From positions 1,535,815 to 1,599,814 of the forward strand of contig BFEA01000244.1 of NCBI GenBank assembly GCA_003427395.1: DNA of 64,000 nt, in the 5' to 3' direction. Within the stretch, counting starts at the first letter, position 1; each line of letters opens with the position of its first letter. This DNA is from Chara braunii (Eukaryota > Streptophyta > Charophyceae > Charales > Characeae). Made by a program: the position numbers and the translations under genes. Shown here piece after piece: positions 34,957 to 46,206 of the stretch. The notes under the pieces were generated by a model that ran no database searches, was not told where the DNA came from, and saw only the letters and a program-made list of their open reading frames with translations.

Positions 34957-36022
34957 TGTTGAGCGCATCGGTCCGGCACCGCACTAGGGCAGCGCAGGAC
35001 CCTCCCAGCCGCGTCACGCAGGAGTTGGTTTTAATCCTTCATCGCAAATATACATGGAGCTTCCGCAAGCCGCTCCGGCCGAGTGCGCCAGTCATACCTC
35101 TCGCGAGCCCCTACGACCAAAATTAACATAACCACAGTCAGAGTATCAAACAGAAAACCCCAAGAAGCATCAAACATTTCTGACAAAATCCATGGTGCGA
35201 ATTTGATATAACAAGCACTGGCTCCCAGTGCAACCTCATAAAAAGCTATGAAACACAGACCTGAAGAAATTGAAACACAAGTGGTTGTTACCAAGGCAGC
35301 CCCTCGTGAACCAAAAAAGCGACCAAACACGCCTGCTACTAAAAACCTCCACCTTACGGGAGCTGTCACCTCCCTTCGGTGGGCGTATCCTCGCCGAGCT
35401 ACCAGTCCACAGTACGAAAGCTAATCAGTTGCAATCGTAGAGGTGGACCAGCCAAAGGCGTTTGTCATTCGCTGTAGCATAGGGGGTGCGCGCGGTAATA
35501 CGCCTATCGGACCCGCACGCGAGCCGACATCTTTGGGGGTTGAAGTCCCAAGCGCGGCTTGATGTAGGTCGACTAGGACGCATCCCACACACCACGCGCA
35601 CACCACTGTACGAAAAAAAAAAAAAAAAACACACACATAGACACGAAACGACACAACACAAGCAACGCGACAAACCTCCTAGTCCCTTGGTAGCCATCTC
35701 ATAACTTTCCGATGCGGAAATCGAATAGGCGTCGCGCGCGAGACTTAGTTTAAAATCGTGCGGACGCAGGGCTATCTCATATCGACTCGCAATGCAAACA
35801 TGCATAAGCAGTCGCAATGATGACGTACTATGTACTGCCCATAATCAAGCGGTCCCTCATGGATCCGAGTACCGCTTATGACACTCAAGTGTCAGACTCG
35901 AAGTGTCGCGAGGGTCTAATCCTTCACGACATTGCACGGCTGAAGGAATAGTCGTGCAGCCTCCGGCCTTTGGTCTGAGCGTCTCGGTAGGCAAGGCAAA
36001 TAGGCTCTGCACGGGGGCAGAT
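34957..36022 (-). repeat. LTR, high-coordinate copy (5' LTR), truncated
   Basis: It matches the copy at 20952 onward. It differs by a ~228-bp mitochondrial insert (35118-35345) that replaces about 28 bp of LTR, a small deletion near 35962 and a longer A run near 35610. It stops at about 36022, where the other copy continues, so its outer end has been lost. Confidence 0.85.
35118..35345 (-). pseudogene. nad5: Mitochondrial nad5 fragment inserted in an LTR
   Basis: On the minus strand the insert encodes about 77 residues of the N-terminal part of NADH dehydrogenase subunit 5 without a stop, including [50 protein letters not shown] and TVVMLIL. These are characteristic of plant-type mitochondrial ND5 (complex I, proton-pumping membrane arm). 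LTR sequence resumes immediately on both sides. It is therefore nuclear mitochondrial DNA captured at a break rather than a gene. The frame is still clean, which suggests a recent transfer. The exact junctions are uncertain by a few bases. Confidence 0.88.
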
Positions 36023-37200
36023 GTGACTGAAACACCATACGAGCTCGCTTTCAAGATGGGGAGAATCGGTGTTAACAGGGGTCAATTGGGCATCCTGCAG
36101 CGCCAATTTCTGAAGTACTGCATCCACCACTGCCCTTTCTTCTGTGCGTGATCTCGTCCAGCGGACATTCGAGTGCGGCAGAGCCTTTATTCGATACGCC
36201 CGCACATACCGTTCCTTGTATGCACCCGCTGACCCTCCAAATCTTCGACGTGCCACGCAAAAATCGCTTCCTCGCCACTCTTGCAACCGCCAAGTTCGGA
36301 TCCCGACGGACTTTGCGATCGCCAACTTCCTAAACCGGTACCTCGCCGCTCCTGCAACCGCCAACTTCGGAGATCGCCTTGTCAATTACACGGATCGGGG
36401 TTTGTCGGGGTGACTCTGACACCGCACGGGCTCGTTTTGTCGATAGGGAGAATCAGTGTTAACAAGGGTCGATTGGGGCCAACAGCAGTGTTAACAGGGG
36501 TCGACTGGGGTCGGGGTGACTCTGACACCCGCGATTAGCCTTTCTTCTGACTGCGAGAGAGCGTGGAAACATTCTTGGCACCATAAGAAACCGCCAAGTT
36601 CGGATCACGGCGAACTTTCGAGTTCCGGGTGATGCTAACCGTCTCTTTCCACGACCTGGTCCATCACGTATGTTTTCGTTGTCAGAGAGCTATGGGTGCG
36701 CAGTCAAGCTCGCCGTGTGTGTTGCCGTGACTGGGGTATATGGGGGTTGTTGTCGGTGGCAGTCGTTATTGTCATCCGCGTGCGAAGGCGCGTCAGTGTC
36801 GAAGCCGCGCGGGCTGCAAAGGCTTGGAGTCCCAGCACACAGCCTCCTGATCGATGTGCGGTTAGTAGGGGTTTGTGGGGGTCGCCTGAGGGTCATTAAG
36901 CCATGTTTTCTCTAGCCTCGTACCTCTCATAGCCTTGCATTCCTGATCACGATTGGCCGACAGTCAGTTCACAGCGACCGATTCATGACCGGTTCACCGT
37001 CGATTCGATTTCTCCCAAATTCGGATCCCGACGGACTTCTGGATTCCGCGACAGTCGGACCGCTCCTTGTGCACGTCTAACTCATGATAGGACACATCCT
37101 CCTGGAAGTACGTCAAGCAACGACGAAATAAATGGGTCAATAAATAAACAACAAAGATTCACGCCTGGCCCGTGGGATGTTGGACCCATAACCAAATGTC
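36023..37200. repeat. Palindrome-bearing intergenic region
   Basis: Palindrome copies lie at 36292-36314, 36596-36617 and 37017-37039. The phrase GTGTTAACAGGGGTC recurs with variation at about 36069, 36459 and 36491, and GGTGACTCTGACACC at about 36408 and 36516. A ~70-bp duplication containing CTTGCAACCGCCAAGTTCGG (36280) and CCTGCAACCGCCAACTTCGG (36352) is also seen. No gene was recognised. Confidence 0.6.
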
Positions 37201-38163
37201 ACCAACCACTTACAGGCAGTGCGAGGTAAACATCTATAAATGTGGGCCGGACACAGGCTTCCTCATAACGACTTTCCATGCATGAGTTCGCAAGCAGTCG
37301 AAGCGATGGCATGTTAACCATGTGCCCCAATGCCAACCTCAACCCCAGCAGGAATGATGTGGACGATGGCAACGAAAAAAAAGACTGAGAAGAATAGTAA
37401 ACACAAACATCGTGTGCCCCAGTTTCATCGATAGCCGTTCCCAACACATGCGACACGCGTCGCGCCGCGGCGGCTGTCATGCGCCGGCAGCAATGTGCCC
37501 CAATGGCAGCCCCGACAGTTGTCGTCAACAGCGTAGACGTGGGCAGGCAGAACACCGCTGTACCTTGAAGAGATGGCGCAACTCTTTGACGAGGGCGAAG
37601 CGCAGACGATGGCGACCACTTGTCCACGGGGAACGCGAAGACGGGGTGTCGAAACTCCGACAACTGGAGCGCACGAGCAGTCGGAAGGACGGCAATGACG
37701 CGACGACGAGAGGAGACAGACGCTGTACCATGAAGGACGGGAGCAGCTCGTTGGCGACGGTAAAGCGCAGGCAATGGCGGACACGTGCTGATTCAGAACG
37801 CAAGGACAGGGTGTCCTGTCTTCGGAAGCTGGACATCGACTGGGATGAAGAGCGGAAACTCAGAAACCCACACTCGGAAACACGTGGCGCGACTGCGAGG
37901 CAGCGAAGACGATGGCCGATGTCGCGGAGGTCACATCGCGTTGGAATGCGCTCGTGGGAGGGAGATGCGAATGGGCTACATCCAACCCAGGGTAGCTGTT
38001 CACTGGCATCCAAATCCGTCCTCCAACTGTCGTGGGACCGCACGGAAAGACCAGCCCTCCGTGATTTTGGACGACAAACGTCGACCGTCCGATCTGCAAA
38101 TCGGACGGCCAGACGGTGACTTTGCTGTTTAGGCTGGCGCAACCGCCACTGCCACCGACCCCC
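37201..38163. repeat. Tandem ~165-bp duplication, no gene
   Basis: 37556-37720 and 37721-37890 share the phrases GCTGTACC, AGCGCAG and CAATGGCG in the same order, about 165 bp apart, diverged. Long open frames on both strands here end in the assembly gap and show no family likeness. Confidence 0.45.
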
Positions 38164-38387
38164 NNNNNNNNNNNNNNNNNNNNNNNNNNNNNNNNNNNNN
38201 NNNNNNNNNNNNNNNNNNNNNNNNNNNNNNNNNNNNNNNNNNNNNNNNNNNNNNNNNNNNNNNNNNNNNNNNNNNNNNNNNNNNNNNNNNNNNNNNNNNN
38301 NNNNNNNNNNNNNNNNNNNNNNNNNNNNNNNNNNNNNNNNNNNNNNNNNNNNNNNNNNNNNNNNNNNNNNNNNNNNNNNNNNNNNNN
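38164..38387. other. Assembly gap (N run)
   Basis: There are 224 consecutive N. Confidence 0.99.
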
Positions 38388-38414
38388 GGCCTGAAACCGC
38401 CCCTCCGACAATTC

Positions 38415-38490
38415 CATGACGTCCGCACAGGGCCCTTTTTTTCATGACGTCCGCAAAGGGCCCTTTTTTCATGACGTTCGCACCGGCCCC
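38415..38490. repeat. Three ~30-bp tandem units
   Basis: Units of CATGACGTCCGCACAGGGCC followed by a T run (38416, 38443, 38470), immediately right of the gap. The gap may hold more of the same. Confidence 0.8.
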
Positions 38491-39594
38491 CCCTCGCGTG
38501 GATTTCGACGTCGCGCCACCGCACGATGCGTGAATCAGACTGTCGTTCGCCGACCCACGGACCGTTTGCGCGAAAAGGCCGAGAAGGATTATGCGTGGGG
38601 GCCTGAAATCCTCGCGCGTACAAATTCGAGTGGCGCCCGTGCGAATCAGGCCGTATTCTGAGTTTTCGCTGGGGAAATGTTGTCGGACGGACGTCTCGCA
38701 CTGGCATTGTCGTCAATACCAGCGCCCCTCACAGGCGGAGCGCCATAGCTTGCAAGCGGCACGAGGCAAACCTCCGTCGCACCAACGCACGTCGTCCTCC
38801 TTCACCTTCCGCGTTGCGTTCCACGTCACCTTCCCAGTCGCACCGCACTCGTTGCCGACCTTTCACGTGTCTGTCCACGCCATATTCCTCGCGGATCGCT
38901 TTATAGTCCACCTATCACGTCGACGTCCTCGCGTGGTCATCCGCCTGTGCGCGTCGACCTGCTTGCGTATTCTTCCATTAGCGACGGGTTCATCCGGTGA
39001 GTTGGCACGTGTCCGTTTCGATTCGATCGCTCTTCACTCCGTGTGTCTGTGTGCGGATGTGTTTATGTAGACTGAACAAGTGTGCATGTGTATGTGCGTG
39101 TCTCCATGCGGAAGTTTTTTGTTCGCGGATGCATGACGTGGCATGTATCCAATCCTAGTGTGTCCTATAGGTGCGACCTGCTCCCCACCACCTTTCTTGT
39201 GAACGAGTGTGTGTATTTGCAATGCGCGCGTCTCCAGCGGAGTGCCCGTATGAACATGTGCTCAAGTGCGCGAGTGTGTCGTCCTTGCATAGATTCATCT
39301 TGCGCAGCCGATCAACCGCGCAGGCTGAAGATTCACTCCGATCTTTCTGAAGATTCATTTCGATATGGGTGATGACTCATTTCGATCTGGCTGATGATTC
39401 ATTTCGCTGATCGATTGCCTGCGCGGTTGATCGCTTGCTCAAGTTGACAGAAATCCATGAACGACACACTCGCGCACTTGAAAATATGGTGGTTTGAACG
39501 AGATCGGATGAATGCTGGGCTAAATGGTTTGGGTTGAATGAAGGGAAGACGGAAACGAGTAAGGAGAACGGAGCGCTAATGTATTTGTTTTTCC
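38491..39594. other. No recognisable gene
   Basis: GC-rich, then TG-rich. The phrase GATTCATTTCGATCTG/GATATG occurs three times around 39340-39410. Confidence 0.4.
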
Positions 39595-40470
39595 ACACTC
39601 GAACGTTCAATCAATGAATGTCCACTTCGTCCCCAATCCCTGTTCAAACAATCTCAGGCGGATCATTCAATCAATCAATATCCGTCCTATTGCTGTTAAC
39701 TCCATCTCAGGCGACACATTCCCATCTCCCCAAGCGCGACAATGCAAGTCTTTGTTTGTGTGCAGGATGAGCGAAATCGGAACGAATCCGATCGACACAA
39801 TGATAAAAATCTAATGAATCCACGCGTGGAACATGATTGCTTTGGTTTATTGAGAAATTCCCATCGACACGATGAGCGAAATCGAATGAACTTACGTCTG
39901 GATTGTTCAATCCACACGTGGAGCGTGATTGAGAGATTTCCATTGATTGAATGGATAACGAAAATGAAAACGGAACTGTAACTCATTTTTTCTTTTTCCA
40001 CTCCAATCAGAGTTCTTCATCCAATCAATGAATGTCCGATCCGATTGCTGGATCGTTCAATCAATCAATCGGTTGGTTGAAAACGCGCCTCGGTTTTGCT
40101 TATCCTGCCATTTCGACGCTCCAAGAGAAGGGAAGGACTTGCCTGCGATGAAATGAACAGCAGTCGACCGATTGCTGGTGATTGCAGCGCAGGCAAGTCA
40201 TTCCAATCTCCTGAAACTTGGCAATGTCAGTCTGTGTTTGTGTGTAGGTTGAGCAAAATCGGAATGAGTTCTCAGCCAACACATGACAATATATTGGGAA
40301 GATGGCACGTCCATCGACACGATGAGCGAAATCGGAAGAATGGACTTCTGGTACATGGTTGATTTGATTGAGTGAATGATTTTCATCGATACGATTTGAT
40401 TGACTGGAAGACGAAACCAACAATGAAGAACGGAGCAACATTGTCTTCTTCTTTTCTTTTCTGATCGTTC
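39595..40470. repeat. ~420-bp diverged tandem duplication
   Basis: Unit one (39595-40010) and unit two (40011-40470) share, in order: TTCAATCAATCAAT near the start, a CAATGYAAGTCT/CAGTCT then GTTTGTGTGYAGG block (39739, 40223), GATGAGCGAAATCGGA, and a gATTGAttgAATGgAT-type end. There is no coding content. Confidence 0.55.
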
Positions 40471-40634
40471 CATCAACGGATGTCCAATCCGCCCCCCACT
40501 CCGGCTACACATCCGCCCTGCAGTCGATCAATCGTTGGAAACTGAATGGCGTACAATCGGAACGACTGTTTGGTGGCAGATGGGGGTTCGATCTAATCGC
40601 TGGTTGAACGAAGACCTTGCAGCAGTCGATTGAT

Positions 40635-40722
40635 CCTCGTCCGCCATCGAACCTTTGTCGGCCATCGAACCTCGTCGGCCATCGAACCTCGTCGGCCATC
40701 TAACCTCGTCGGCCATCGAACC
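40635..40722. repeat. 17-bp minisatellite, five units
   Basis: CCTCGTCGGCCATCGAA is repeated five times with single-base changes. Confidence 0.9.
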
Positions 40723-40759
40723 CTGATATGAATTTGATAAAAAAAACCACCACCCGACG

Positions 40760-41637
40760 AAGTCCGGACCCCGGCGAACTTCCCATTCCCATTCACCCTC
40801 TCATAAGCCACTCGATTTGCACAGCAACGCAAGCCTGTCCGGTACCGCATGCGCATCAAAGGGCCGAGGGTGGTATGGAAAATACTCGAAGTTCGCCGGT
40901 ATCCGAACTTCTTCTGACGATCTATAGCTAGACATGAGACTTCCGGAGCGTGAAAAGGCCGACGACCGTTTGGAAACGCGTCAAGTTTGGGTGCGGGCGA
41001 ACTTGTGCTGTTGTCTTAATGTGCTGGAATGCGAAGTCCGCCGGAATCCGGACTTCAAGACACTGCAGGACCGAGAGCTCGACAGACCTTGTCTGGCTCT
41101 CTCACGCGCTCTCACGAAGTTATGGACGAGCCCTGTATGTGGCTCGCCTGGTTGCCCTTGGATTTGAACAATAACCAAGTCCGCCCGTATCCGAACTTCG
41201 AGGGGCTCCGAAATTCAGTCATCGACCACACTTGCCCGGATCGGAGCTTCGGATGTCGGCCGCGTAGAATACCGTGAAACCGCCTTCTCGCCAGGCCACC
41301 TTTGAGACTGTGGTCGTCCTTGTGCGCCATGATTCCAGAAACCACGCAGGGACGGATATTGGCGCAAACGTCAGGTGCGGATCCAGGCGAACTTCGCATT
41401 TCCGGATGATGCAGGTTCTTATTTTGGTGTTTCCGGCGGCCCGTTAATTGCATGAAGGACACAAGTTCGGATGCCGGCGGACTACCAATTATCGACCTTT
41501 TTCCAACGAGACTTCGGTTTCCCTCCTGGGCAGTGGAATTAAGCAATCGCTTCACGTTCTACGAACGTGTTGTGGCGGTGAGCTCTCTATCTCCCAGTCT
41601 CTCGCAACTTCTCAAAGTTCGGATCCCGCCGAACTTC
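40760..41637. repeat. Densest cluster of the dispersed palindrome (8 copies)
   Basis: Copies at 40760-40782, 40889-40911, 40983-41004, 41034-41056, 41177-41199, 41373-41395, 41463-41484 and 41615-41637, in both orientations. The copy at 41034 has changed arms on both sides (AAGTCCG and CGGACTT) and so remains paired. Those at 41373, 43599 and 36596 share an extra flank after the core, of the type GCATTTCCGGGTGATGC, showing that the palindrome is the best-kept part of a longer unit of at least 40 bp. A degenerate further copy may lie at 41229-41250. Confidence 0.85.
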
Positions 41638-42339
41638 GCTTTCCTACAAACACTTCGGTTTGACCGTTCTTCGCATTGCGACCGTGCATTTTCGACCCGC
41701 ATCTGTCGATGTTTTTTTGAATTGACTCCGAATAATTTCAATGCACAGACTTCAACTTTCCGTAGCTTCATCTGTGGGGTGTTTACGAATCAGGATGTTA
41801 AACGTGTTGTAGACAGGTGTCGCCAACATCACGTTTCCGCCTGTCATCCGCCCTGTCATTGGGTCCCCTGTCGTTGGGCCGCATTCCCCTGTGCATGTGA
41901 AGTACTTGAAAGCGTGTGGAACCTCGTGAATATACAGTTCATGACCTGCCGACTGCGTGTAGGCGTGACAAAAGGGAGTGGTCATTTGCCGACTCTGTTT
42001 ACGACTGCGTGTGTGGCCGTGTGTTTCGTTTGATATGTGTCCGTGGTGTGTAGGGTGCATAATGGAAGGGAACTTCTCGACACCACAGATCATGCATTCG
42101 ATATTCTCGACACCGGAGACCATGAGTCCCGAGACGCACATGCGCTTGGCAGAACCGTTTCCTCCTTGTGCGAAATCCGTGAGGCACTTCAACGACGTGA
42201 CTTCGATCCACGGAGCCACCAGAGAGGACTTCGAAGAGGACCCGTGGATGACCGTCGTCCCGTGCATGAACAAGCATCTTGACGGTTGGCACGATGTCAA
42301 TTAGGCCGCAATGGAGAGTCGATGCCCTTGGGCAAGCCA
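41638..42339. other. Decayed sequence upstream of the second element copy
   Basis: A plus-strand frame at 41978-42304 reads FNDVTSIHGATREDFEEDPW and ends just before the conserved middle module. It may be a further piece of the same element protein. No match to the 16-20 kb copy was found for it. Confidence 0.3.
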
Positions 42340-43010
42340 GTACAAGTTCGCCAACATGTTGGAGTTTGGAGACCTCATCACGCTGCCTGACGCTGTCCTC
42401 AGACACAAGTTCCTGAGCCGTATGCACAGAACACTGAGCTGCATTAGCCGCCATTTCAGTCGCCTAGAGTGTCACTATGTCACGTCGTCGCCACGCGCGT
42501 GGACAGGCTCGTGAAAACAAGAGTTGCTGGACTGCGCTCGTCACTGCTCGTTCCTAGAGCACTACCCGCTCCGTTGCCCTGGTCTTTCTTCACAAGTTGT
42601 GTCTTACTGTTGTGTGAGGTTGACTGTATCCCAAACCGATTTCGCCAGAGTGTTGTGTGTCGCCACTTGTAACAAAAGTAGGAAACTCGTCGATGCAGTT
42701 GTGCTTGTATCACGAAACGAGGTGGTAATTGAGGGGTCCAAATTCGTCGAAGCGCGCGGGCCAGAACGTGTAGATGGGTGGCCGGACTACCTGATAGCAG
42801 GGCAGGTCCAAAACTTTTCGTTGTGGCATGAAGTGGAAGAGAAAGTGTCTGACATACGGGACTGTATTGGGAATTCCTTAGCCCAACCAGGAGTTTTCGT
42901 TCGGATGAAATACATGTCCGTCTTTTCGGAGAATGCGTCAGTCAAAGAACCGCAGATCCACGTTTACGGATCTCCAATGAATGCTATGTATGGCTTCGGG
43001 TCACGACCTC
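42340..43010 (+). pseudogene. Element middle module, second copy (plus strand)
   Basis: It is homologous to the minus-strand module at 18983-18518, in two frames (42311-42514 and from about 42600 to 43069). Blocks are SRLECHYVTSSPRAWTGS, then TVSQTDFARVLCVATC and LVDAVVLVSRNEVVIEG. This copy continues further (YLIAGQVQNFSLWHEVEEKV and RMKYMSVFSENAS) than the other, so it preserves more of the C-terminal side. It is broken by a TGA at about 42512 and a frameshift near 42540-42600. The C48 part of the same element resumes only at 51.3 kb, with the ParB-like gene block between. Confidence 0.5.
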
Positions 43011-43276
43011 ATCCCCGAGGGACCCCGAATGTAACCAGATCTAGACGGGTTGTCAGACATCGTGCTTGAGGGAAAAGGAGGGAGAGGTGTGAGAGGCAGT
43101 AGTTGATAGTAGAAACTATATGGCGCACGTGTGGTGCAAAGCCCGAGCTATCCATCTCAACGCGCTTCTGTTTGTCCTCCGACGCCGTGGTTTTCCTGAT
43201 GCGCAGCTGATTGCACTGAACACGAAAGTGCAGAGCCTTCGTCACGCACATCGCGTCTCTCTCCAGCACCGGCCCT

Positions 43277-44540
43277 ATGTTCGGATCCCGGCGAACTTCG
43301 CTTTTCCACAATGTCTTCGAACTGACTGTGTGTTTCCTTACGCCCCTTCGTCGGACTCCCACCTTCACCAGACCTCGTACGTGCGTGTGGACCTCCGTTG
43401 CATCTTGGGTTACGGTAACCGCACAAGTGCGGATTCATATTGCTCTGTCGTTTTTTCTCGCGGCCTCATGCGACAACGGCCCGTGTCCGCCCTTGCCCAG
43501 ACGACTCGTTTCGTCCGCGCTCGGATGTGGGAGGACTTCGCCTTCTCAACCAGCCTGTCAACTAAGTGCGCCCTGTCTCTTCCAGTCGCCCCCTCCAGAA
43601 GTTCGGATCCCGGCGAACTTCGCATTTCGGGTGATGCGTGGGTGTGTCAAAGGCCGCTCTGCGGTTCGTCGAGTTGCGTGAGGAAGCGACTGCAGTCAGG
43701 TAATTCACGGACCAGCATATGGATCCCGCATGTTATCAGTTCTTGGGGCAGTCTTCCGGGATGCTCAATCGCAACTGCGGTCAGGTTTTGGGACCCTCTT
43801 GTCGGATGTGGGTCTGTTTCGAGCAGAGTTTCGCACTCCACAAACAGAACACCCCCCCCGGATCCCGCAGGTTATCAGTTGTTCGGGTAGTCTTTCAGGA
43901 TGCTCATTCGCAACTGTGGTCAGTTCGGTGGACCCTCTTGTTTGATGTGGGTCTGTTTCGAGCGGAGTTTCGCACCTCGAAAACGGAACTGCCCTCCGGC
44001 ACGGTTTCTCGCGTAATGGCATTTGCACACTGTCTGCCAGCCAGTTGATTCCCAATGATGCACAATCGTCGTGCACAATTGTCGACCATTATGATGCTTG
44101 TAAGATAGGAAGTTCGCCGACATCCGAACTACGCCAACACGTTTTTCTCTGTCGGAACTTCATGCACCGTCTGCCTCGGATTCTGGTGGAACAAGGTCGG
44201 ACCTTGTCACAATGGCCCATCAACATTTGCTGAAGTCCGTCGGAATCCGTACATCGCTCATGATACATATTCTCCGATGGTAGAGCGATCCTCTATAGTA
44301 ACCACATGTCCGTTTATGAGAAACGTGCGCAATCTTGACCTCCGATGGACGAAGTTCGCCGGAATCCGAACTTCTAACATATGCTATAAGTAGTTCTAAA
44401 GCTGCCCGTTTGCGTGCTAACTGTTGACAACCACCATTCCCCTCTACGCTGTTCGCTCGCCGCCAGCGCACCTGCTTTTCCCTTTGCGGTGTTTTGCTTT
44501 TCTATTTGCCTGGCTTGTAGTCCGCCGGTATCCGAAGTTC
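43277..44540. repeat. Palindrome copies upstream of the ParB-like gene (6 copies)
   Basis: Copies at 43277-43299, 43599-43621, 44110-44131, 44233-44255, 44352-44374 and 44518-44540. The last lies about 70 bp upstream of the likely start codon of the ParB-like gene. The copies at 43599 and 44352 have perfect 8-bp arms. Confidence 0.85.
43721..43998. repeat. 139-bp tandem duplication
   Basis: 43721-43859 and 43860-43998 share GGATCCCGCA, GTTATCAGTT, GATGCTCA, CGCAACTG and GATGTGGGTCTGTTTCGAGC in register. There are two units only and they are non-coding. Confidence 0.85.
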
Positions 44541-44610
44541 CCCATTTGTTGATTGTTGGCGGTGTTGTTTGTTTTCGAATGCATCCTCCGCTACGTCTGG
44601 TGCAGACACA

Positions 44611-46206
44611 ATGTCTTCGTCAAGAGGCGAGGAGCAGCCTATGGGGACCTCGGGGAGGGAGTCGACGAACACAAAATTGTGGTCGAATCATGCGCACACG
44701 AAGTGTTTCGTCGATTGGTGCTTCGTCGAAGATTACGAGCCCATGAAACCGCCTTGCGGTCCTGTCATCTTCGTGGAAGATAGAAAAGGACGAAGAGTGC
44801 TCGGCTCGGTCAAGGGATGGCAGCCATCGAAAAACCACGACAAGCAGTGCTACCTGATGCATGTCGTTTACAATTCGAAGGGCGACGTTCTGGCAGGTGC
44901 AAAAGGGGCGATTCTCTCGTGGGATCTGTTCCAGGGGTTTGGTGGGGGGGCTTTGAGGACCCCTTTCTACACTGAAGTCGTGGAGGGAGGTCTTGTTTCG
45001 GCCAGGGAGTTTTTCGACGAGGTCGAGAGGAGCGATTTCGACCTCGACGATCACTGCCAAATTTCGAGTGACCTGCAGCTGTCGCTTCCTGTGCAAATGT
45101 GCTCCGGGTTCATTTCCAGTGGTTCAGTACAGCCCCGGCAGGGTGAGGAAATGGGTTCCGGTGGTTCAGTACAGCCCCGGCAGGGTGAGGAACGCGGTCG
45201 CTTCGATGACAGCGAGGAGGAAGAAGAGGAGGACACGCGAGTTTCGCTGCAAAGACTCGGAGATCGCGGAACCCTGAGAATTTCGGGGGCTGAGAGAGGG
45301 GCAACGGTCGTCGAGCAGCCGTCGACGTCGGGTGGCCATCGCGGCTTGGGGTCGGAGGACAGGACAGTTGGCGTCGTTACCGGCAGGGAGGGAGGGGAAC
45401 AGCAATCTACACAAAAGAGAAGGGGAGGTTCTGAGGGGGAGGCGTCGGGAGCTAAAAAGAAGCAGAAGACAAAGACCCCACAGAAGTTAGGGGGTAAAAG
45501 GAAGGGAGCTGAGGGGCATGTCGGCGCGTCGAGTCAAAAGCGCCCGGCCTCGGCTCAGAAGCCACCCCAGTCGGCCCCTGTCCAGCCCAGAGGTGTCATC
45601 GACATCGACGCGGCATACTTCCTGGAATGGAAAAACGGTGTGCGAACAAAGCGGGAGTTCGCCATTAACCCGTCGCAAGTCATCGACATCGGCGAGTGGG
45701 AGGCGGCATACAACCAGCATTCCTTGGATCCCGTGCAAATACAGGACATTATTGACGCAATGACGACGGCCTACTCTCAGACTGAGAAGACTTACGAGCT
45801 GCCGACACTAAAGCTCGCGCCTCTCGGGCTGGTTAAACCGTCTCCCGGGGTGCGGGCGGATCGTCTGAAGCCGGAGGACTGGAAGGACGAGCTGGCAGGG
45901 CAATACTACTACTACGCTATGGCGGGCCAGCATAACACGGCTGTGGCCAGGGCGCTGCTTGGCACCGATGTGGCGGTGAGGTACAACTTCGAGCGCTGGC
46001 CTGCACGAATGGTGTACTTCTCGGACGAGGACTTTGAGGGGTACTTTCTGGTCAGCGTCGAGGACAACAAGAAAGACCTGAAGGCCCCTCCGAGACAGCT
46101 GAAACTCTCCATGAGAGATATTTGGTGGTGTTGGAAGGAATTGGGTTACCCGAAAGCTGTTATGGGTAACCCCAGCGGGAAACAGGCGCAGGTGGAGGCA
46201 TGATGA
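44611..46206 (+). pseudogene. ParB-like domain protein, N-terminal part (stopped)
   Basis: Start chosen at 44611 (ATGTCTTCG), since upstream codons in the frame are biased; no intron is needed. Residues 1-110 form a charged globular segment (CFVDWCFVEDYEPM, GPVIFVEDRKGRRVLG). Residues ~165-310 are low complexity with a 14-residue tandem repeat (GSVQPRQGEEMGSG, 45118-45191) and a basic KKKQKTKTPQKLGGKRKG stretch, a likely nuclear signal. From residue ~328 comes a ParB/Srx-like domain: VIDIDAAYF, then PSQVIDIGEW, SLDPVQIQDIIDAM, YYYYAMAGQHNTAVARALLG (GQHN at residues 439-442, where ParB has G-x-H-R), WPARMVYF and SVEDNKK (ParB has E-N). ParB proteins bind palindromic DNA and hydrolyse CTP; here Arg of the H-R pair is Asn. 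Two adjacent TGA codons at 46201-46206 end the frame, which then continues unchanged into the next part. Confidence 0.65.

Noticed and set aside
41452-42033. A 193-codon plus-strand open frame
   Set aside because: It runs through a palindrome copy and biased sequence. No domain, and no counterpart in the other element copy.
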